Positions 26,201 through 36,755 of a stretch of 64,000 nucleotides of DNA are shown piece after piece. The notes beneath the pieces are model-generated. The model was not told where the DNA came from and made no database searches. It saw only the letters and a list, made by a program, of their open reading frames with translations. Numbering within the stretch: position 1 is the stretch's first letter; each line of letters opens with the position of its first letter. The position numbers and the translations under genes were made by a program. This DNA is from Clarkia xantiana subsp. parviflora (taxonomy: Eukaryota; Streptophyta; Magnoliopsida; Myrtales; Onagraceae), in NCBI GenBank assembly GCA_036873135.1, contig JAPTYO010000023.1, forward strand, positions 663,635 to 727,634, given 5' to 3'.

Positions 26201-29054
26201 CCTTGATGTGTTTATATATATTGCTTACAGGCTTACATTTGATAAGATGTGACTGTCGTGGTATATGGAAGGGAGTATGCTACTTAAATAAGTGTATGAC
26301 CGCCATAACCCGCATTTGCAGATTATTGAGTGTAAGTGATTATGATGAATGGGAAGATTAGATCTTTACGCGCGACTTATGTTTTCCATAAAGATGTAAG
26401 AATTATGTGATTATCTGACCAAGTGGGAGAATGTAAGAATATATATGTATATTAATGTTACGTTATATATATATTCTAATTATATGTGGTCAGATAATAT
26501 TAAGGGACATAAATATATTGAATAATATAATATGTATTTTATTATATTATATCAATATATATCTTTATGGTATGATTTAATCTCGACCGTTCGATTGGCT
26601 ACTCGATGGACGTACCAGATTAATGCTAATATATTAAACGGTCCTCTCTCCCTGCCAGTAACGTATGTAGAGATTAAGAGGGTTACTCCATCTAACCGTC
26701 TCCACACAGAAAGAGTGGACAAGGGAGAGAAGTGGAACCGTTTCTCTGGGAAAGCAAATTGACTGATCAGAGACCAAGAAGATCAATGGAACCGAAGCAT
26801 ATTCCAGGTATGTTATTCCGCACTAAACTTCAACCCTCATAGAGCATGATTAAGATCCGGGCACTTACAGATTTTAAACTTACAAATGCCACGTGCGACA
26901 CTAATAATTTTGAAATTTTAAATTATTTATAACATTTATAACTTAAAACTGCTTTGTAATATAACTAGCAATTAATAATATTATATAATTTTGGGGTTAA
27001 TACTCTGTTTAGTTACTTATGTTTGCACAATGTGATCAAATGGTTACTTTTGTTTTTTGACGTGATAGTTTGGTTACTTACGTTTCAATGCGTGATTAAA
27101 TGGTTCAAACGTGTTACATTTAGTCACTTATGTTTGACCCAACGTGATTAAATGATTATAAAAAGACATTTTTACCCTTCAATTAATTTTTTTTTTCAAG
27201 AGAATTTCACATCTTGAAGCTCTAAGATTGATCAAAACTCTTTAGTATTAAAATTGAAGATTGATCAAAACTTTTAGTATTACAATTCAAAGACGGGTGT
27301 ACGTATACGTGTACGTATGTGACTATACACATACAAAACCCAGCAATCAAATTCCCCTACTCCGAGATCGGAAAAAACTTCGATTTTTTTTTTTCATTTG
27401 TTAAAATTGAAAAGTAGATTCGAATCTGGCTTTCAGTTAAAAAAAAATGAAAAATATGAAAAACTTAATAAAATTGACGAAGAAGTCAATAAATAACATG
27501 GAGAACATGGTAAAGATTGAATATGGAAAGGGTATTTTGGACATTTCATCAAAATGCAACCAAACTGTCACATTTACAAACGTAAGTAACTAAAAAGTAC
27601 ACGTTTGAACCAAACGATCACATTGTCAAACGTAAGTAACCAAACGATGTATTAACCCTATAATTTTAATAAAGATAGAAATAAAATAGAGATTTGGGGA
27701 TTACAGTCTTAGCAGTATCTGCAGTGGTCTTTTGGACGAAATCTGCGGTTTCTTTAACTTTGAGGGCTCCTTCTTTCACAGCTTCTGCTGCTTCCATGGT
27801 CTTTTCTGCCTCTTTTTCCTTTGTACTCTATATATAATAATAATAATAATTATAATAATCTTATATAATTTTAATTTTTAAGTCATACTTTTAATTCAAA
27901 AAATTGAAGAAAAAGATTTCGAAATAATTTGTATACAGTAAAAAAAAAAAATTAAGCATAATTTTATATTAAATAAAACACCCAAAGGGTTACACTTTCC
28001 TTCCTTAGACAATAAAAAATCTGACATTTTAATAAATTTTATTAAAAATAATAAGAAAGGTAAAGTGAAAATATTCATAAACCATGGTGTTTAAGAAAGA
28101 AGCAATTGGTGATGTTTAGATAATAATTAATTAATATACATCATTATAGAGATATATTATTGGAATTCTAATAAACAAGTTTTAGACAGATAATTATTTA
28201 CAAATAATCAATTTTCATATAATTATTTTCCTAAAGTTAATTGCTTATTCAATCAATTAGGAAAAATCAAAATTTTCATTTGTATTTTTATTTAGTATTT
28301 TTTTTTTCTATTACGGAGTAAGCATCTAGTATATATATAATAAAGAAGAGGGTTAATATGTGTTTTGGTCTATGATGTTTGACAACTTTTGGATTTTGGT
28401 CAATGATGTTTTTTGTACCTAGTTTTGGTACCATATGTTTGCAGATTTTTTCTAGTTTTGGTCTAACCGTTATATTCCGTCCATTTATTGACATGTTCAA
28501 GTCACGTGATCCACTCTAAACTTTAAATTTAGTCCCTCTAATACTTTCTTAACCTTTTTTTTCGTTCAATTTAGTACCGAAGTTTCAAAATTGACCCCAA
28601 TTGGACAATAGGTCCAATTGAATTTTTGAAACTTCGGAACTAAATTGAAAAAAAAAAAAGTTAGGAAAGTATTAGAGGGACTAAATGGAACAAAATTGAA
28701 AGTTTAGGGTGGATCACGTGACTTGTACATGTCAAAAAATGGACGGAATGTAACGGTCGAACCAAAACTAGAAAAAATCTGCAAACATGTGGTACCAAAA
28801 CTAGGGGAAAAAAATATAATTGACCAAAATTCAAAAATGGTCAAACATTATATACCACAAGACATGTTCCCTAAAGAAGAAGATTATGAGTTGTGAAACC
28901 AACAATTAATAATTAATTAATAGTGAGTATATATATGAAGGAGACTAACACATAAAGATCTGCAGGCTGGTCTCCACAAAATTCTTGGTTCTAATTGGTT
29001 GAGCTGCATCAACCTAATTAGGCTTATTCCTGCAGAAAGCTTCGATCTTGACAT
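20251..29054 (-). CDS. Small LEA-family protein with mitochondrial-type leader, 118 aa; intron split by retrotransposon
   Basis: Late-embryogenesis-abundant type protein, expected to be unfolded when wet and to protect membranes or proteins during drying. Three exons: 28950-29054 (35 codons), 27705-27827 (41 codons) and 20251-20379 (42 codons plus TAA), all in phase 0 with GT-AG junctions. Exon 1 ([17 protein letters not shown]...RPACRSLCS) is arginine-rich, amphipathic and acid-poor, as in a mitochondrial presequence, with a likely cleavage near RSLCST. The mature part repeats A/K/T/E/D-rich helical units such as [15 protein letters not shown] and [15 protein letters not shown]. It recalls Arabidopsis At4g13230. 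Intron 2 has swollen to 7325 nt by a copia element in antisense plus a MITE; intron 1 holds another MITE. The splice sites look intact, so the gene may still work. Confidence 0.82.
20490..20942 (+). repeat. 5' LTR of the copia element
   Basis: TG...CA bounded and 453 bp long. It holds an AT-rich first third and promoter-like sequence. A short open frame inside (20590-20820) is duplicated exactly in the other LTR and is not considered a gene. Confidence 0.95.
20945..20957 (+). other. Primer-binding site, initiator Met tRNA
   Basis: TGGTATCAGAGCC begins two bases after the 5' LTR. It is the standard plant copia primer site complementary to the 3' end of initiator methionine tRNA. Confidence 0.95.
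20958..21942 (+). other. Copia untranslated leader with an ~80-bp tandem duplication
   Basis: About 1 kb between primer site and gag start. Segments 21759-21838 and 21839-21919 are diverged tandem copies, both containing GTTGCCCAAAGGTCG and TTATAATATACT. A third partial echo (CTGCCCAAAGGTGAATCG) lies near 21631. Confidence 0.8.
21943..26064 (+). pseudogene. Copia gag-pol polyprotein gene with one in-frame stop
   Basis: One continuous frame from ATG at 21943 to TGA at 26064, broken only by TAA at 24763-24765. Gag ends in a CCHC zinc knuckle (C252, C255, H260, C265). The protease has DSGA at 299-302. Integrase shows the HHCC finger (HKRLGH...CLDC) and a DDE core with DRGGEYYG and [14 protein letters not shown]. 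Reverse transcriptase is split by the stop shortly after the [10 protein letters not shown] motif and keeps YVDD at 25081-25092. RNase H shows SDSDFAG, TMEAEF and YCDN. The stop falls where the family normally has a lysine codon, so the element should not make reverse transcriptase unless the stop is read through. No frameshift was seen. Confidence 0.95.
26421..26430 (+). other. Polypurine tract of the copia element
   Basis: AAGTGGGAGA stands immediately before the 3' LTR, the usual copia second-strand primer. Confidence 0.9.
26432..26884 (+). repeat. 3' LTR of the copia element
   Basis: 453 bp, same length and, by eye, same sequence as the 5' LTR. It is followed directly by the target duplication AATGC. 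Confidence 0.95.
26993..27658. mobile_element. Mutator-type MITE in LEA intron 2
   Basis: The ends GGGGTTAATACTCTGTTTAG and complement-like GATGTATTAACCC are flanked by a perfect 9-bp duplication TATAATTTT (26984-26992 and 27659-27667). It is 666 bp and has no close relative in this window. Confidence 0.85.
28350..28871. mobile_element. Mutator-type MITE in LEA intron 1
   Basis: The ends GGGTTAATATGTGTTTTGGT and ACATGTTCCC have a perfect 9-bp duplication TAAAGAAGA (28341-28349 and 28872-28880). The 522-bp foldback carries mirrored TCACGTGA sites near 28503 and 28713. Same subfamily as 38501-38923. Confidence 0.9.
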
Positions 29055-29704
29055 TGTTATCCTGCTTAATTATTCCTTAATTAATTAATTAACTTGTTTC
29101 TTCTTGGTATTATTATATGGTAATTAAAGTATTTACCCAGCTTTTTATTGCAAATTGTGGTGACATTATATAAGAAGTTGGTTTTAATTTGTGAATCTCC
29201 ATTTGGCAACTTTTGAGAGACTGTAGCCTATAACATTAATTATGTGGTTGAGATTCAAATGTTTGACGAAGCCTTCCATTTTTGCACAATTATGATTGTA
29301 TTGCGGAATCTTTCTTTATTTTCAATCTTGTCTATGTAAAATGTTTAAATTTAAAACCAATGCAATTAAGAATTTAGAAAATGTTGATAGATCGATGATC
29401 GCTTTAATATTAATATTAATAGTTACTAATTTGCGTATTGTGCGGGATTTTAGTTCGATGAAATTTTATATTATGATAATAATAATAAGTCATCAACTCG
29501 AACTTGTACAGAAATTCGTTTTCAAAATTAATATATTAAAGATTAAGAAATTATTTAATGTTTCATGTTTACCATTTATTGCTTTTTGGATGTCCTAAGT
29601 TTCATTTTGGTTGCTTTTTAAAATCTCAGTGTGATTAATTTAGAGAAGTCAAGCTCGACAAATCGACTGTCATATTCGAACTCCCTGCACGCTCTCTTCC
29701 CGTT
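29055..29704. other. Spacer upstream of the LEA gene with half of a MITE
   Basis: AT-rich, presumably including the LEA promoter. About 29560-29690 is a fragment of the 13047-type MITE (CAGTGTGATTAATTTAGAGAAGTCAAG...). No gene is recognisable. Confidence 0.5.
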
Positions 29705-30476
29705 AAAGAAGAATGAGAATTGTATTATTGATCTTGTTTAAGGTTGAGTATATGTACCTATATATATATAGATACAAGACTATATCTATCTAAATCTATA
29801 ACAGTATAATAAGAAACATAATATGATAATATACTAAGAATATATTTATTCCTAATCTAGATATATTTATCTAAATATAATAAGATATATTTATCCATAA
29901 TATATCTTAGCAAAAGGCAGCAAGTCTCAATCAGAAAGCTTGAAGCTAGTCACGGAGCCACGGAAGAGTCCTCAGGTGTAGCGATCAGATAATTTTCGAG
30001 GATGCTGGTAGATAGAAATACCGCCATGAGCATGGGCCGGTAAAAAAAATACGCTCGTTGGAGCGGGTACCAAAAGATTGGTGCAGAAATCGTCGATACG
30101 GAAACATGATTTATTGTCTTATAAGGGAAAAAAAAGGGAAAAAAACTAAGATTAGAATGAGGCAGGGGCGGCCGGCATGACATCTGCATAGTAGACGGCG
30201 GTGCCGACCGCCCCTGGATAGCGACGATGGTGGGCGGCGACTTGTAAGTTATTCTTGTCGGAGAAATAGAGGCTCTGATACCATATAGAAGAATGATGAT
30301 TGTATTATTGATCTTGTTTAGAGTTGAGTACATGTGCCTATATATATATATACAAGACTATATCTATAGCAATATAATAAGAAACATAATCTGATAATAT
30401 ACTATGAATATATTTATTCATAATCTAGATATATTTATCTAAATATAATAAGATATATTTATCTATAATATGTCTT
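29705..30476 (-). mobile_element. TRIM-like miniature LTR retroelement
   Basis: Two direct repeats of about 205 and 192 bp (29705-29909 and 30285-30476) flank about 375 bp without polymerase genes. On the minus strand the sequence TGGTATCAGAGCC at 30271-30283 follows the right-hand repeat, exactly where an initiator Met tRNA primer site should be. This fits a terminal-repeat retrotransposon in miniature, read on the minus strand. The repeats differ by several substitutions and a small indel, so it is older than the copia element. The outer ends and target duplication are not certain. Confidence 0.72.
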
Positions 30477-30669
30477 ATTCCCTTATACCCGTCACCTTGA
30501 CGAAACCGTCATCTGAGAAGCTGGCCATGTCCATACCTGAAATCACGCTCCGTAGTCGCCGAGAATAGCTACACAGCACTCTTCCGGAAACTGAAGCTTT
30601 TGGATGTTCAAATTTCGGGGAAAACTTGGTGATTTTTGAAGAGAAGAGAGTAAGGGCTATGAGTGAGTG
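30477..30669 (-). pseudogene. Possible remnant of a first exon with a transit-peptide-like sequence
   Basis: Between two mobile elements, the minus strand reads IALTLFSSKITKFSPK...SGRVLCSYSRRLRSVIS followed by CAG|GTATGG, a plausible donor. The composition (S, K and R rich, almost no acids) is like an organelle transit peptide. The first codon is ATA where an ATG would be expected, and no continuation was found. I cannot name the gene; it may be chance. Confidence 0.25.
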
Positions 30670-30677
30670 AGTGGATT

Positions 30678-31161
30678 TAGGGGTGGGCACTGAACCGGTT
30701 CCGAACCGGACCGAAACTGTTTTAAACGGTCCGGTCCAGTAATGACTAGGGTTTTATATTGGCTTAGGTTGGTCTAAAAAAAACTGGACTGGTTAGAACC
30801 GGTCCAGAACCGGTTTTGGCCTGTTTTAAAAAAAAAAAAACAAGTCCTGGACCGGTTTTATATGTCGGACCGGTTTTATCATTAAAAACCCGCAAAAACC
30901 GATCAAAAACCGGTTTTTTTAATAAAAAAAAAAAAAAACTAATCTCAGTCAAATGCAGTCAAAACGTTTTTTTTTTTTTACTTAAAAGCGGTTCAAAACC
31001 GGTCCAGTCCGGACTGGTTAATTGGACTGGTTTGGTATATCCCTTGGACTGGTTCCAATTTAGGGGTTACAAACCAGTCCAATTTGGACCGGTCCACTCC
31101 GGACCGGTTCAAGACCAGTTCCGAACCAGTCCGGCCGGACCGGTTTTTATGCCCAAGCCTA
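30678..31161. mobile_element. hAT-type MITE, AACCGGTCC-rich family (copy C)
   Basis: The left end TAGGGGTGGGCACTGAACCG pairs with right-end complement TAGGCTTGGGCATAAAAACC. The 8-bp target duplication AGTGGATT is perfect (30670-30677 and 31162-31169). The interior is made of degenerate ACCGGTTC / GGACCGGT words and A-runs. 484 bp with no transposase. Confidence 0.92.
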
Positions 31162-31169
31162 AGTGGATT

Positions 31170-32551
31170 GATGGAAGTGTCTAAGAGAGGAAAATACACA
31201 CAGAGACACTGAAAGACAACCAAAATAAAACCCGGACACCCAAAAACAAAAATCAGATCCCGATACACTAAAAAACAATATGAGGTAAACCTGAAAACAA
31301 TCAAAATGTTGTTTGCTTGAGAAGTTCTGATGCCACTTCACTGAAAAATTATGTCATACATCGAATGTATAACTATAGTATACAGCGTTGTCTCACATGA
31401 ATGTGGGACCCATTGCTATGGAATCCTCACCAGTTGTGAGAAGACGGGGCAAACTGTTCATTTACCACCGTGCCATAAAATAATTTCTCCACTTCACTTG
31501 TAACTTTCAGATACTTTTCATTACTCATTGAAATTCTCAAGTTTGAGATCATGACGGCACATTCAGATAAATATTGGTGCACGAGATATGCTTGAACTGG
31601 TTAGAGTGAGGATATTTACACTGCATTGACCAGGTAAAACTTCACTGGAATCAAAGTCATTCTAGCTTCAGCTACCGAAATGGGTTCTTTTGAGGATGAA
31701 CACCAAGACTTAGCTGCATATCTCAGAGCATTATTAGCCAATAAAATTGAAAAATTCTTCAATACCACGGCGGCAACAGGTGTCTGCCCACGTATTGCCC
31801 CTCTCTACTCACTTATTGCCAAAACTTTGAATTTTGTTACAATTTAGTCCTTTAATACATCCTAACTTTTATTTTGTTCAATTTAGTCATAAAATTTCAA
31901 AACCAAACCATTTTTCCAAATTGACCTAGCCGGACCTAGCCATGGGCTAAGTCCGATCCTGGGTTGGGGTCCCTAGGCGATCCTGACCCAGGGTCGGACC
32001 TAGCCCTAGGCTAGGTCCGGCTAGGTTTTCATACTAATGATATAAACAGTGTATTTTTTGCAAACATGTGGTACCAAAAAGAACCCTTAACCCAAGAAAG
32101 ATAAAGCGAACGGAAAAAATGGGAGAAGACATGATATGCGTTTTTTACAACATATTTAAATTGACAATTCATATAAATTTTTTATTTAAATTTTATTTTT
32201 CGAGTTTTAAAGAAGCAAAAACGCTAATTAAATGTTTGTACTCTTTTTTTTCTAAAATTGGGAGAAGACATGATATGTGTGGTACGTAATTAGTAAAAGG
32301 GAACGAAAACCGGAGGAAATTAAGGGCTTCTTAAATTAAACGACACTAATTAAAACGTACGGATCAGTGAAATGCATCTCTTCTTCTTCTTCTTCATCTA
32401 TCTTCTCCATTAGATCTTTCTCAAACATTTCCCAAATCTTCTATTTTCTAATCATGATCATACACATGAAATGAAGACATCGATCTTAATTACGTAATTA
32501 TATTGATCATCGCGTTAATCCGACGTTTGATTGATTGAATTGAATTGGAGA
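31170..32551. other. Spacer upstream of VAMP72 with repeat relics
   Basis: No recognisable gene. About 31805-32095 contains sequence of the 28350-type MITE (GCAAACATGTGGTACCAAAA near 32059) plus GGTCGGACCTAGCC repeats. A TTC microsatellite at 32380-32396 lies in the probable VAMP72 5' UTR. Confidence 0.45.
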
Positions 32552-35500
32552 ATGGGGCAGCAAACGTTGATCTATAGCTGTGTGGCTCGGGGAACTGTAA
32601 TTATAGCGGAATACACAGAGTTTACTGGTAATTTCACGGCGATTGCTTCGCAGTGTTTACAGAAGCTTCCTGCTAGCAACAACAGGTTTACATACAACTG
32701 CGATGGACATACCTTCAATTATCTCGCCGATAATGGCTTCAGTACGTTCTCTACATTTTTAATTTTTTTTTTTTTCATTTATGTTCATTTTAAATAAGGG
32801 TTGAAACTTCGCGACCGGACCGGTTCGATATAGGGGTGTAAACGAGTCGAGCTACTCGGGATCGACTCGGACTAAACTTGAATCCGGGTCGAAAAAATTC
32901 GAGTCGAGCTTTCTGTTATGCCGAGTCGAGCTCGAGCTTGATAATGCTCGGCTCGAGTTACTCGCGAGCCTAAACGAGTTTCAGGTTCGAGTTTATAAGT
33001 CGAGTCGAGTTTGATTCTGGCTATTATCCTTGTTTAATAATAATTAATTATTATATAAGTTAATCGAGTTCAAGTTTAGTCGAGTCGAGATCGAGCTAGA
33101 TAATTGCTCGACTCGAGTTACTCGCAAGCCTAAACGAGTTCGAGTTTATAAGTCTATTCGAGTTGAGCTTGATTCTTATTATTATTCTTGTTTAATAATA
33201 TTTAATTATTATATAAGTCAATCGAGTTCAAGTTTAGTCGAGTCGACCTCAGCTTTTTCAGTTATGAGAAATGTTAATTTACTGTGTTATATAATTTACT
33301 AACAAGTCGAGGTGTTAACGAGTCAAGCTACTCGGGTCGACTCGTACAAAACTTGAATCTGGCTCGAAAAAATTCGAGTCCAGCTCGAGCTTGATAATGC
33401 TCGCTCGGCTCGAGTTACTCGCGAGCCTAAACGAGTTTCGAGTTCGAGTTTATAAGTCGAGTCGAGCTTGATTCTTATTATTATTATTGTATAAATCAAT
33501 CGAGTTCAAGTTTAGTCGAGTCTAGCTCAGTTTTTTTAGTTATAAGAAATGTTAATTTATTGTGTTATATAATGGACTAATGAGTCGAGTCAAGCTGAGC
33601 TCGATTATGTCGAACTTGGTTTCGAGTAGAGTTCGAATTTCAAATTTAGAGCTCGACCGAGTTTGAGTTTGAGCTTGGTAAATACTAATCGAGTCGAGTC
33701 TAGCTTGACAGATACTCGGCTCGTTTACACCACTATTTCGATGAGGGAGTCGTGTCTAAACCTGCAAAAGAGAAACTCAAGAAAGAGGGATGAAGTAATA
33801 TAATAATAAAACTATGGAAAAATAATTAATATTAAAAAAAGATTAAATAATTATACAAGCAATCGTTAATATTAAGTTGCTGACTGGATTAGAGATTGGC
33901 TTCATTAGTATTGAGCTAAAGCCAAATTTATGGGTTTATGGCCCAAAAGGCCGGTCTAGAGAATTTGACCCATATCAACACCAATAGTCCAATACCCCTA
34001 TTATTATTTTTTCTTCTTATTGTATGACATTTTTAAAATGACCAATAAGAATTTTAAAACCATCATTAACAAATTGATTCATTTTTGTTAATTAAATGTA
34101 GGCAAAGAACACCCATTTGTTAGAGACTATATATTGAGAAATTATTAGTTTGACTCAGTCCGCCACCTCAGCATATGGACCAACCAATAAATTAGAGACA
34201 CATAATAAATGTACTTTATATAAAAAAAAAACTTTTAGTAACATGTGATTACAACTTAACAATTTTTGTTAATTAATACATACCTCTTTTTTAGGTTATT
34301 AAAAATAATTTATCCTGTAAATTAAAAATATTCTTTTCATATATAAATATAATATAAGTATCACTAGTTTTGTGAGTTTTTTTTCTAAAAACCTACTGAA
34401 CATGGTGAACCCTAGATGGAAAATTGACACTTGCCCTCTAGGTTTCACCATGACCAATTATGTTTAAAAAAAAAATATACAAAACTAGTGACACTTCTAT
34501 TATATATTTGTGTATAAGAAAATTATTTTTATTTATTAAGAGAAATTATTGTTATAGGAAACAAAAAAACAAGGTATGATTAATTATTAGATTGTAGTCA
34601 CGTATTACTCAAATCTATTTATGTAGAGTACATTTATTATATGTCTATCTTTTATTGGTAGGTGGTGGACTGAGTCCAACTAATAATTTATTATCATATA
34701 TATTGGTTGTGTATTTTTTTAATAAATATAAATAATTGTTATTTGTAGCATATTGCGTGGTAGCGACTGAAGCAGCTGGGAGACAAATTCCCATTGCTGC
34801 TTTAGAACGAATTAAGGATGAATTCACCAAAAAATACAGTGGAGGAAAAGCGGCAAAAGCTACCAAAAACAGCCTTAACAGAGAATTTGGGTATCTATAC
34901 ATATCTTTTGTTACTTCTTTTAAATGTTAGTCTATTATTCTCTTGATATTTTGATGTCATTTCCTAGCTCAAAGCTAAAGGAACAGATGAAGTATTGCAT
35001 GGAACATCCTGAAGAGATTAGTAAATTAGCAAAAGTGAAAGCTCAAGTTACTGAAGTTAAAGGTGTTATGATGGACAATATAGAAAAGGTAATTCTAATC
35101 ACAGATTTGGGTTTCTTAAATGGAAGCATAAGTGTCATTTTGTCCTTTTCTCTTCGTTAAATGTTCTTACCGTTGAATTTTATGGATTCATTTGATCAAA
35201 ATTTGTTAAATTTAACAGAAAAAACAAACAGAAAACCAAAAAGTAACGAAAACGAAACATGAGACACATATTACAATTTAAACTTGGAACACCTACAAGC
35301 AATATAGTACAAACTTGGGGTGTAATTAGGTTTTTAACCCTTATATTTTTGTTATAGTCCTACTCTCACTATAAGAAAATTAGAAATTTATGAAATAATT
35401 TTTAAAAAAGAATCTTCCCTTTAGATTTTATAGGAAATTGTAAAAATTCAATTAGTTTATTCACAAAAATCCTTAAAAATCTCAAAAATTCGAAATTTTA

Positions 35501-36755
35501 TCCAGAAATTTGTAGAGTAGTTTCATCACTATTTCAAATACTTTTAGGAAACTATTTGAAAAGTTAAGGTCAATCTCATACTCATACATTTTAGAACTTT
35601 AAAATTCTTTTATAAAAAAAAAAAGAACTTTAAAATTCGGATTTTCTATTATTTATCTTAGTAAAAATTACATGTCCAAGCTTTATTTCTTTCATAAAGT
35701 TTTGTTTATTGAATAATACTTATTTTGTTACAGGTTCTTGATCGGGGTGAAAAAATTGAACTTCTAGTAGATAAGACCGACAATCTACGTTCTCAGGTAA
35801 TTAGTGAAATACTAATTAAATACATGTTTTTTTTAAAAGGTTAAAAAGTCTTTTGGTGCCGCATTTTAACCAATGTTAGTTTTTCACGCCATAAGTTTTA
35901 TTTTGTAGATTTTTTGTGCCATATGTTTTGGAGGTTGTATGTTTTTTGTGTTTTCGTTAGTTAACAGTTAGTTTGACCGTTGAATACTTTTATTTTGTTC
36001 AATTTAGTCATCGAATTTATATTCCTAAGAATTAATATTTACAATTTAGTCCCTAAAGTTTACTCTAGTCAACGCCCAAGGCCTCCGGCCACCATCCACC
36101 CCACCCAAGGCCGCCGGCGGCAACAATTCAGAGCCGGCGGCCATGAATCAGACCGACCACCACTAATTGGCGACAACCACCAATTGAGGTCAGCCACCAC
36201 CAATATGGGTGGTGGCCGACCCCAATTGGTGGTGGCCGTTCCGTTTCAGAGCCGCCAGCTCTGATTGGTGGCCGCCGACTGCCTTGGGTGGTGGTCAGGC
36301 CTTGGGCGGAGACTAGAGCAAAATATATGGACTAAATTGTAAATATTAATTCTTAGGAATATAAATTTGATGAATAAATTAAACAAAGTAAAAGTATTTA
36401 ACGGTCTAACTAATTGTTGACTAATATAAACATAAAAAACATACAACCTCCCAAACATATGATACCAAAATACTACAAAATAAACTTATAATATAAAAAA
36501 CCAACAGTGGTTAAACATGTGGCACCAAAAGACCATTTAACTTTTTTTTTAACCTTAATTAAGCTTTTATGTTTACATTGTATTGAAGTAAGTGATTAAT
36601 TTGTGTAGGCTCAAGATTTCAAGAAGCAAGGAACAAAGATCAAACAAAAAATGTGGTACGAGAACATGAAGATGAAGTTGATCGTGTTCGGCATCGTCGC
36701 GCTCTTGGTGCTAATTATCATCTTATCTGTTTGCCCCGGGTTCAAGTGTCTCTGA
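32552..36755 (+). CDS. VAMP72: R-SNARE of the VAMP72 group, 220 aa
   Basis: Vesicle SNARE that drives fusion of secretory vesicles with the plasma membrane and cell plate in plants. Five exons: 32552-32741, 34749-34890, 34968-35088, 35734-35796 and 36609-36755 (TGA), all phases consistent. The longin domain occupies roughly residues 1-125 ([43 protein letters not shown]). The R-SNARE helix follows ([20 protein letters not shown]) with the zero-layer arginine R155 in [15 protein letters not shown]. The C-terminal anchor is about [19 protein letters not shown]. The helix is of the VAMP721/722/725/726 type, while parts of the longin domain look closer to VAMP724, so I name only the group. Intron 1 (2007 nt) contains a hAT MITE and a foldback; intron 4 holds a MITE. 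The next gene is SDI-like, as beside VAMP721/726 in Arabidopsis. Confidence 0.95.
32831..33735. mobile_element. hAT-type MITE, CGAGTCGAG family (copy D), in VAMP72 intron 1
   Basis: The left end TAGGGGTGTAAACGAGTCGA and right-end complement TAGTGGTGTAAACGAGCCGA match well. Flanks GTTCGATA and TTTCGATG share the central TTCGAT, consistent with an aged 8-bp duplication. A second left-end-like start (GGTGTTAACGAGTCAAGC) at about 33310 and internally repeated blocks show a partial internal duplication. 905 bp. Confidence 0.87.
34335..34515. repeat. Imperfect foldback in VAMP72 intron 1
   Basis: Arms such as AAGTATCACTAGTTTTGT and ACAAAACTAGTGACACTT, extending through poly(T)/poly(A) to CATGGTGAACCCTAGA / TCTAGGTTTCACCATG, form a hairpin about 180 bp long. 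It is probably a small MITE; no clear target duplication was seen. Confidence 0.7.
35110..35335. repeat. MITE relic in VAMP72 intron 3
   Basis: Contains worn pieces typical of the local Mutator-type MITEs (AAGTGTCATTTTGTCC, ACTTGGAACACCTAC, ending TTTTTAACCC). The left end is not clear. Confidence 0.4.
35839..36541. mobile_element. Mutator-type MITE in VAMP72 intron 4
   Basis: The ends GGTTAAAAAGTCTTTTGGTG and CACCAAAAGACCATTTAAC are inverted. The roughly 700-bp interior folds on a GC-rich centre (GGTGGTGGCC and complements, 36070-36300). T/A-rich flanks make the target duplication hard to define. Confidence 0.72.

Larger units (their letters stand above)
20490..26884 (+). mobile_element. 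Complete young Ty1/copia LTR retrotransposon, 6395 bp
   Basis: Inserted in intron 2 of the LEA gene in the opposite orientation. Two 453-bp LTRs (20490-20942 and 26432-26884) begin TGTAAG and end CTTACA, and I find no difference between them by eye. The target duplication AATGC (20485-20489 and 26885-26889) is perfect. A primer-binding site for initiator Met tRNA and a purine tract are in place. The single gag-pol frame has domain order gag, protease, integrase, reverse transcriptase and RNase H, which defines copia, but carries one stop codon. Identical LTRs indicate a very recent insertion. Confidence 0.97.

Noticed and set aside
30816..31184. Open frames within the ACCGGTCC-rich region
   Set aside because: They arise from short repeated words of the hAT-type MITE.
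31380..31800. Possible decayed retroelement or gene (AGTGGCATCAGAAC on the minus strand resembles a primer site)
   Set aside because: No second LTR, no domain and no consistent frame could be found, so I left it as spacer.
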